DNA of 64,000 nucleotides from Actinostola sp. cb2023 (lineage: Eukaryota > Cnidaria > Anthozoa > Actiniaria > Actinostolidae), in assembly GCA_033675265.1 (NCBI GenBank), contig JAUJYZ010001007.1, positions 62,001 through 126,000 on the forward strand, written 5' to 3'. Below the pieces are notes generated by a model. It did not search any database. It was not told the origin of the DNA and saw only the letters and a list, made by a program, of their open reading frames with translations. The position numbers and the translations under genes were made by a program. Shown here piece after piece: positions 56,719 to 64,000 of the stretch; the first letter of the stretch is position 1; each line of letters opens with the position of its first letter.

Positions 56719-57000
56719 CTAGCATTTAACGGCCGCATTTAACACAATGAAACAAAACAAAAGAATGACGATATTTACTGTGAGGACTGTAAGAGCCACA
56801 TGTGCTGAATAAGTACTTTTCCAGGTGCTTCGTGGACGATCATCTTTCCGCGCTTCATCTAATATGGCGACGTTCAAGTTCAGGTCAAGATCAGTCTTGC
56901 TCTTGCTTTTCTTGCAATCAGAGTAGTTCTTTTCAGCTTCAGAGTTCGTTGTTAAGTCAATAGTCATTGTTTTGTCATTTTGTTCGTAGCTTGTGTTCAC
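56719..57000 (-). CDS. Possible small membrane protein (93 aa) or exon
   Basis: ATG at 57000. Polar, charged first 65 residues (MNTSYEQNDKTMTIDLTTNS, Lys/Ser/Asp-rich) and one strong hydrophobic segment near the C-terminus (VALTVLTVNIVILLFCFIVL). A second frame on the same strand (56738-56376) follows with hydrophobic stretches. No family recognised; intact but short. Confidence 0.3.
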   Translation of the reverse strand: MNTSYEQNDKTMTIDLTTNSEAEKNYSDCKKSKSKTDLDLNLNVAILDEARKDDRPRSTWKSTYSAHVALTVLTVNIVILLFCFIVLNAAVKC

Positions 57001-57662
57001 AGTTTTCTCATTTGCTTAATAATAATAATGCTTTTGATATTTCATAACATTTTGACTTTAAGACTTTTTCAAATATTTGAATCCGCGGAACGACCTGGTC
57101 CGAAAACGCTCCACATCTTTTAGAGTAGGTCTACCGCTAACGGTGTGTGAGTTTGTATGTGAGATGAGCGTATTAGACATACTTCGTTCAAACACGTCGG
57201 GCACAAAACGCACGGAAATCGGCAGCAACATTTGTCCGTTGACGCCATATTGGACGTGAGGTTATTTGGAGACTGGTACCGAATATGAATTTTGAAAAAT
57301 GGCATTACCTTTCCCCTCCCCTGACCTTTTTGGTAAAATATGATCTTGATGTCGAGGCTACAGGATCACATCGTCAACAACAAGCTTTCCATGGAGACTT
57401 TTGCCGGCTTTGTAGCTTGTTCGCGCGAGAAATAACGATTTTTCAAGAACTAGTCATTTTACATTTTTGGTAATTTATTGATTTTGAGCTTTTTAACGGT
57501 AATTTTCGGCCTGGATTCAACTTTTTTGCCGTAAGTCTCTCTTTACGGAGATGACTTCAGTCATGTCCGCCATTTCACGTAGTGCAATCGTATGATTTTT
57601 GTTTTTTGATTTTTTTCGCTCGCGACGAGAAAACATTTTCTTCCTGCACACGATTCGGGATC

Positions 57663-60213
57663 ATGGCAACACGAAAGACGGGTAAGAACAAGTTTGATCT
57701 TTGTAAATTCATGAAGCAACAGCGAAAGAAACGAGAGTCGCACGAGAGGCTCGTTGAAGTTGAGCGCGAGCTCTGCGTTGCAAGAAAACAACTGGAGACA
57801 AAATCCAAAAGCTTGAAACGAATCAAAACAAAAGTAAGTACTTTCATGATTTTATTTTGCTGTTATTTAATGAATTAACGAGTGATGTTATACTGTGATC
57901 TCATCATGTCAGAAACATTACGCGCATTCGTGAGATTTCATTTGCGCACTATTATCATTACGAATTTTAAGGTAGAAGAAGCAATCAGAGAGAAGGAAGA
58001 AATTAGAACAGAGTTAGATCAGGAAGTACCAAGGAAGAAAGCTAGGTTTATGTCAGATCACAGTGCAAAAATGAGAAGAGAGAAACCATCTCAGTACAAG
58101 GAAGGTAAGTTACAACCAGATGAACGAGCAATGAGGCAGAGAAGATCAGACACATACCAGGCAGCCCAGGAAATTCATGGTGGTACAGATATTGATAGTA
58201 CACCAGGTGAAATAGGATTAATCGAGACAGCAACAAGAAACTGTAGTACAAAAGGTTTGTATGAAGGTATGTGCAAAAGTAAGAAGATCTCTAAACACGT
58301 TATACCTAAGATATTCAATTCAAGTGTACAGCAATATGAAAAATCTGATGGTAACATGACCAGAAGTGTTGCTGTATACTATAGTGGAGGAGTAATGGGG
58401 AAAAAGAAATACCGCTCAGTATATAAGGACAGTAGTTACAGACATACGAAGGTTAAGAAGGGTACCAAGAAGTCGGTACGTATAAAGGTAAACCACTGTC
58501 CACTACCAAGGTTAGTACCATATCATAAATTGATGCCTTTTATCAAGTCCATAGATATTGGGAGCTTATACAGTGTAAGGGAAACTCTCTGTGAAGGTTT
58601 GCCTGAAGAGGAAAAAGTTGATGGTGTATACAGGAAACTTCCAGAGATGTTAGCCAGACTTGCAGAATACTATCTAAATCAAGATCAGTATGAGCTCACA
58701 TGGTTTAATGGAGAAACTAATTGTTTTTATGTTTCTTTAGGTGGTGACGGAGCTCCCTTCGGAAAGGACGACACTGCATGTGCTTGGCTCATCAGTTTTT
58801 TAAATATTGGAAGGGGCGTTCTAAGTAGTAATGACAACTTTCTACTCTTTGGTGGTAATTGCTCAGAGAATTGTGATGTTATGACTAGGTTTATTCGAAA
58901 TCTTATGCAGGAGATTAGTGAGGTAGAGACCCAGACATTCTCTGTTAATTGTAATGGTTCTTCAGTGGAAGTGAAGTTTTGTTTTTCTGAGTTACCAAAT
59001 GACATGAAAATGTTATGCTACCTTGCAGGTGAGTTGAGTAACAGTGCAAGATATTTTTCCACTTTTGGTAATGTTTCAGGTGATTGTAATAGTCTCTCTG
59101 GTTCGTTTGGTCATAGTAACACCCATACATGGAAACCTTGGAACTACCAACACAGGGTTAAAGTTGCGCAGAAGGTTCAGCAGTTTAAGCAGTCTATTAA
59201 CAAGAAACTAGCTGCCTCAACTAAGCGATCAAGAGTAACAACTTATATTTCTAGTTTGAAGAGCAGACAAGAGTTTGTACCACTAGTTGGCAAACTTATT
59301 GACAAGGCACATGCTGATCCTCTACATCTTAAGAATAATGCATGTGCTCTTGCTCACAGATATTTGTTAAATGAAGTTATTTTGCTGTCAAGCCTTAAAC
59401 ATTGCCCTTCTGTTCTTTTTTCACAGCTTCCTAAATCATCCCCTTTTGTTAAGTACATTACTGCTATGAAGCAAAAATGTAATCTTACTAGGCTAGCAAA
59501 GAGGGTTATCAGATGGTTTGATGAGACCAAAAGCCATGGTAAAGAGTTTGATTACAGGTTCACTGGTAGGGATTCCAGATTTTTTTTTGCACAATTTTAT
59601 GCTTCTCATTTCAGCTATTGATCCAGGTACTTCTTGTTCAGGTAGACCAAGTAAGATTTGCCACTGTATTGCATATTTATGCCTTTGCTTGCGTGATTGT
59701 GTTTCTTTGTTCTCACGCGTAGATATAACTGATCAGGAAGTTGCAGAACTAAGAAGTCTTTGTTTCAGATATTTCCGTGCTAATGTTCTTTTCTTCAAGG
59801 TTAATCCAACAGTCTGGACGGTTGGTCATGTCGTGCCTGTTCACACAGAGTGCATGAAGGGGTTGTATGGATTGGGACTTGGTCTCAATTCCATGGAAGG
59901 TAGAGAGGCAAAGCATATATTTATTTCTAAATATAGCACCAACACTTTGCCAAAGTACAGGTGGGAACAAATCTTTTTACATGAATTTGTCTCTTTGTTG
60001 TGGCTAAGAGAGAGATGCTACAATATCTCAAAGCCTGTTAAGTCAAGCCACCAATCATACCTACCAAAGAGAGTGGTTAGTCAGTCTCCTGATGTCTGCT
60101 ATTGTGGTATGGCAAAAGAGGTAGACAAGGAAAAGTGCTACTACTGCTCACATCCTCTACGGGCAAAGATTTTGGCCAGCATAGAAGAAGGAAAAGATAA
60201 GTGTTTTTCCTGA
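57663..60213 (+). pseudogene. Transposase-like gene with D/D/E candidates, two exons plus frameshift
   Basis: Exon 1 57663-57833 (MATRKTGKNKFDLCKFMKQQ, basic coiled coil; AAA|GTAAGT), exon 2 from 57972 (TTTTAAG|GTAGAA), in phase. About 700 residues in total. VSLGGDGAPFGKDDTACAWL (Asp codon 58746), FSELPNDMKMLCYLAGELS and, near the end, LNSMEGREAKHIF (Glu codon 59896) are candidate catalytic residues of an RNase H-fold. The C-terminus CYCGMAKEVDKEKCYYCSHP looks like zinc ligands. A T9 run (59580-59588) shifts the frame; the continuation to the stop at 60213 is otherwise open. No terminal repeats recognised, so it may be a mobile element gene or a relic. I do not know a name for this family. 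Confidence 0.65.
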
Positions 60214-60913
60214 TTTGTTATAACCTGTTATAAAATTTTGTAATTTGTTATCGTTTAATTAGTATTAGCACATTAATTTTGATCATTTCGCCATGGAATA
60301 TGTGCTACATTTGTATATAAGTTATTAAATTATTATTATTAATATTATTATTTACATTACAAAAATAAGTTTTGCCATTATCTTTTTAATTAATATTATA
60401 TACATGTAGATTAGATTATTTCTTGTAATTTCTTATTTATTTATTATATAGTCACGTCAAGCTGCGTGCTCTGATTGGTTGAGCACTGGTGTAGAATAAC
60501 ATACCAACTTGCTTGTCGGTCGACAGTGGTGTTTCTCTCTACTCTTTTTGTGCTCTTGTTACTTCCTACGTGCTTTATTACTTAAACGAGCACGGTTGAA
60601 GCTGTTCTATTTATTATGCATGGCATGTCTGAAAAACAGGTTTATTGAGCTACATGTATTTACCGTGCTTGAATAAAGTTAATATTATTGATATTGGTTT
60701 TCTCCACTGGTTTAAAGATTCCCATTTTTTCTGACTATTCAATGGAATATACTCACCAGATGGCATTCCAATCCAGTAAAGAGGTAGGAGGGTGGGAGCA
60801 AAATAAATACCACTGACAGCAGAGCTGTCGTAAGCAAACAAAAATATTCACAGCATTTTATGACTACATGACGGTACATTTTAACTGATTTGAGTTAGTT
60901 TTACTACAAGTAT
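60214..60913. other. No gene identified
   Basis: AT-rich; GCGTGCTCTGATTGGTTGAG at 60466 recurs at 46138, a dispersed repeat. Confidence 0.35.
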
Positions 60914-61163
60914 AATTTTATATTCGCATGATAAGGAATATTGGGCTTTTACTGGTAGTCCCAGTTAGCATCTCATGAACTCACTCAAATACATGTGCAC
61001 TTACTAACCATGACTTGAACAAGAAGATCATCAAGAGGGCCCACTTGATGATCCATCATTCTGTTCATGGATATTAAGTGCACATGCATGTTAGTGAGCT
61101 TACAAGATGCTAACTGATGAAGGCTATCAGTGAAAACCCAAACTTGTGAATATAAAATGTTAG
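60914..61163. mobile_element. Foldback MITE
   Basis: Arms of about 85 bp with mismatches; best pairs are AGTTAGCATCTCATGAACTC / GAGCTTACAAGATGCTAACT and CATGTGCACTTA / TAAGTGCACATG. Confidence 0.7.
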
Positions 61164-62847
61164 CCAGTAGTATAAAATGGAACTCAAATGAAGTTAAAGA
61201 AACTCATAACAGTTAGCTTTGAGTATTACTGAAAAACTTGAGGCAGGTGGTGCAAACCTTGAGGTTCAAAAGTTAATTTATTTCCACATTTATTACCCCT
61301 TCTCCCCATCAGTGCTTGTTTTTTACAGATATTTAAAGCTTGGATTAGAGAGTAGTCCTACTTACCAACTAGGCCACACTTGCTCTTAGTTTTAAACTAT
61401 AATAAAACGTTTTGAAGAGTATTTAATTTATTCATGATTTTTGGCTTAGTAGTGTAGTTCTATCTCTGCTTTTTAGCACGCTGATATTTTATTTACCTTA
61501 CAATGGATTTATAAAAATGTATACCATTACTAATATTTGCATATCACGTGGTTCACAGGAAGTCTAACTACCATAGTTGAAACCTTGATATACATGTATT
61601 AACTTGTAAGAGCATAGAGACAATAGTGTTATGCTCCGAATACATATTATTATTATTACCTTGATATATAATCATTTTTGGTTACCTGTTTTTGGTATAT
61701 GCTTTTTTTTTTATTGGTGTGGTTACGGTAGAGGTCATAAGATTTCGAATGAACCTAGCTAGACATAACATCACAACACTACAGCCTATATCCCCTAGAC
61801 AGCAAATCAAGGTAAGGAATGCGGAGGAGCAGGGCAATGATTAAACATTGTTGCTATGTATGGTAGATCTGGTTAAATCAAACCAACAAACATACTGGCT
61901 GAATGAGGCTCTTTCTCTATGTACTGGCATAGTGTATGTTACAATATTATTGTATTGAAATAAAAGGCAATGATTATAGTTAAACAATACCATTCGATCC
62001 AGACAAATGATGGACATTTCTAGGAATACAATGCATTCAAGTACACAGAGAAGGACCCATGAATGAGCCCTGTTCTTTCTTCAACTACATGTAACATTGT
62101 GTGTTTTTGAAAAGCATATAAAATAATCTTTTTTGGGGTATTTTGATTTTCTTGGTAATATATATATATATATAGTAATCATATCTTGTACTATTGAATA
62201 TCAGAGGTTTTTTGTCAATAAAAATGTTACAACCTACATGTACCTTCTAGTCAAGAGTGATATTCTATTTGGCACTTTATAGCCATTACCTACATGTACA
62301 TTCTTCCTTCTGTACAGGTATTAAATTAATAATGGTAATATGACTGAGTGGAGTCTAATTCGGTCTCTAATCATATGATGAATAAACAAAATTGCACGAG
62401 CGCGTAGGGGGATTTCTTCTGATGCAAAATCCTGTTCCCAATTAATCATTAGGCATTCAAATTCTGAAAGCAGTAGAATGGTTGGCTCATAAAACTATCT
62501 GATTACAGCCAACTATCTGATTACAACTGTCTTGCTTGAATGTTGAGTGAAAAATATAGATTGTCCACCAATCAGATTTGAGGAAATAATTGAAATGGTT
62601 ATGAATTGCTTGATATTAATCAGCTGTTAAAACTCCTTGAATCTCATTATTTGCTTCAAATGACCGGCAAACACTGCCCTCCATGTGCTACCAAGCAGAG
62701 AGTATTCTATTGAAAAGGTGCAATTCAGCTGATGAAAATTCCTCACGAGACTGGAAATGACATCTAATGAAATCAAGCAATAGGGGAAATAATTCATCCA
62801 AATTGTAAGGTAAGGGAAATCAGTGATCTGTTATCACAAGAAGCCAT
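61164..62847. other. No gene identified
   Basis: AT-rich; a (TA)n stretch at 62158-62174. No coding signal seen. Confidence 0.35.
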
Positions 62848-62945
62848 TAGGGCCATTTATACGAGCGAAAATAAGACGCGACTTATCTTAGACGCGACTT
62901 ACATAAGACGCGAGTCTCTTCGTATAATGCACCAGTCAAGCGAAA

Positions 62946-62979
<34 letters not shown>

Positions 62980-63236
62980 GCATAAGCGGGGCATTCACTT
63001 TTTACTCAATTTAAAGCCAGTGAAGTCCCCGGTCACCAGGGCAGAAATGAATGGTGAACTCCCCCGCCAGTACTCATTTGTTCTGTAGATAATATTTTGA
63101 AGAAGAAAAATGTGAGTCACGAATCCCCCGCCTATTCCCCGCTCTGGAAGGCGAAGGGGTGAAAGGAAGTGTATTCCCCGCCTACTGGGGAACGAAAAGG
63201 TAGTGAATTTGAAGGAAAGTCCCCCCGCTTTCCCCC

Positions 63237-63272
<36 letters not shown>

Positions 63273-63459
63273 GGGGAACAGGGATTTCACTTGACTGAAG
63301 CATAAACAGCACTTTTAGACCTAAGACGCAGACAAAATATGAACAGCTCAGAACGCTGTTCTCCGATAAGTCGCGTCTTGGACTAAAAGTGCTGTTTATA
63401 CGAAGAGGTTCGCGTCTTATCTAAGTCGCGTCTTATTTCCGCTCGTATAAATGGCCCTA
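62848..63459. mobile_element. TA-flanked foldback element (host of a nested insertion)
   Basis: TA at 62848-62849 and 63458-63459; ends GGGCCATTTATACGAGCG (62850) and CGCTCGTATAAATGGCCC (63457) are exact inverted repeats. Arms carry repeated AAGACGCGACTTA-type phrases. The left arm is interrupted by the element at 62927-63302. Confidence 0.8.
62927..63302. mobile_element. Nested TA-inserted MITE with internal C31 and G32 tracts
   Basis: Ends ATGCACCAGTCAAGCGAAAT and the complement ATGCTTCAGTCAAGTGAAAT; TA at both junctions (62925-62926, 63303-63304). Inside the ends lie C(31) at 62947-62977 and G(32) at 63239-63270. The interior has CCCCGCCTA phrases. Removing it with one TA gives a left arm that matches the right arm of the host foldback (CTTCGTATAAACAGCACTTT). 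Confidence 0.85.
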
Positions 63460-63573
63460 TTATGTCTAACAAAGTCAAAGGTTGCACCTAGATTATAGAG
63501 AATGCCACTTTAGTTTGAGAATAATTAATGAAAAATACATGTATTTGATAAAAGTGGTATAGAGTACAAACAC

Positions 63574-63754
63574 TACAGTTGAACCTCCAGTTGTGACCAC
63601 TCGTAAGCGACCACGTCGCCTAAGCAACCAAAAGTTCAATTCCAAGTCAAATCACTATAGTTGGAACAAGTGATAAATATATAAGTGATTGCCTCTCATA
63701 AGCGACCACAAAGCTTGACATTCTAGGTGGTTGCTTACAGGAGGTTCAACTGTA
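63574..63754. mobile_element. Tc1/pogo-like MITE
   Basis: TA at 63574-63575 and 63753-63754; ends CAGTTGAACCTCC / GGAGGTTCAACTG. Interior repeats TAAGCGACCAC. 177 bp. Confidence 0.85.
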
Positions 63755-63844
63755 TTTATGTTGTACTTCATAAACCACTTTCATGAAATATGCAACTTCT
63801 ATTTTTCATTAATTGAGAACCAAGGTGGTATTTTCTATTAATAT

Positions 63845-63941
63845 CACATCTACAAAAAAATATGTGTCTCTGATAAAACTATAGTAAAGTACAGTTCCCA
63901 GATATGTACAATATTGATTAACATATATTTTTGTAGATGTG
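63845..63941. repeat. Small inverted repeat
   Basis: CACATCTACAAAAAAATATG pairs with CATATATTTTTGTAGATGTG with one mismatch. Confidence 0.7.
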
Positions 63942-64000
63942 TTGTTATTTTACAGGTCAGTCAAACAGTCAGTTAATAGTGAAGTGGGACTCCACAAGTG

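Noticed and set aside
62995..63312. 105-codon minus-strand ORF with poly-Pro
   Set aside because: Lies wholly inside a MITE and crosses the G tract.

Overview
This is 64 kb of AT-rich animal genomic DNA. Intron-bearing eukaryotic genes, very dense mobile elements, and the mix of families (PAT/Ngaro-type tyrosine-recombinase retrotransposon, Penelope, CR1/L2-like LINE tails, THAP-Kolobok, piggyBac, DUF3504 'Crypton-like' genes, Polinton/adintovirus-type DNA polymerase) fit an invertebrate, most likely an anthozoan cnidarian such as a stony coral. The species assignment is inference. No rRNA, tRNA or CRISPR feature was recognised, and no intact conserved host gene could be identified with confidence.

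Layout. 1-5.4 kb: 3' part of a tyrosine-recombinase (YR) retrotransposon: gag zinc-knuckle tail, broken RT/RNase H, an intact YR ORF, and a 74-bp split direct repeat at the 3' end. 5.4-9.2 kb: LINE scraps, a 33-bp minisatellite, a small HIRAN-like ORF divergent from a zinc-finger pseudogene. 9.2-12.4 kb: a non-autonomous Kolobok with TTAA target duplication. 12.5-17 kb: foldbacks/MITEs and small gene fragments. 17.6-32.8 kb: the most interesting unit, a nested structure. A transposon with long inverted repeats (17639-18066 / 32136-32814) carries a multi-exon gene for a putative RNase H-fold (DDE-like) protein of a family I cannot name. It is interrupted at a TTAA by a 9.1-kb Kolobok element (21462-30605). 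That Kolobok contains a THAP-DDE transposase gene, a DUF3504 tyrosine-recombinase-like gene, and on the opposite strand a P2X7-'ballast'-domain gene. 33-38.3 kb: Penelope 3' end, several MITEs, an 81-bp coding-like tandem array. 38.4-41.8 kb: a damaged piggyBac transposase gene. 43.9-47 kb: helicase fragment, a PWWP-like gene with a tandemly multiplied mini-exon, and an unrecognised 209-aa ORF. 47.3 kb: foldback containing 99 consecutive G. 49.9-52.4 kb: N-terminal part of a Polinton/adintovirus-type family-B DNA polymerase, broken and truncated. 53.8-54.8 kb: piggyBac-like MITE. 57.6-60.2 kb: a second transposase-like gene with D/D/E candidate residues. 60.9-63.9 kb: MITEs, including one TA-inserted element precisely nested in another.

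Most coding remnants are broken by single-base indels, many inside homopolymer runs. This can be transposon decay, but could in part be uncorrected long-read consensus error; long G/C runs in the same window make that worth testing before calling genes dead.
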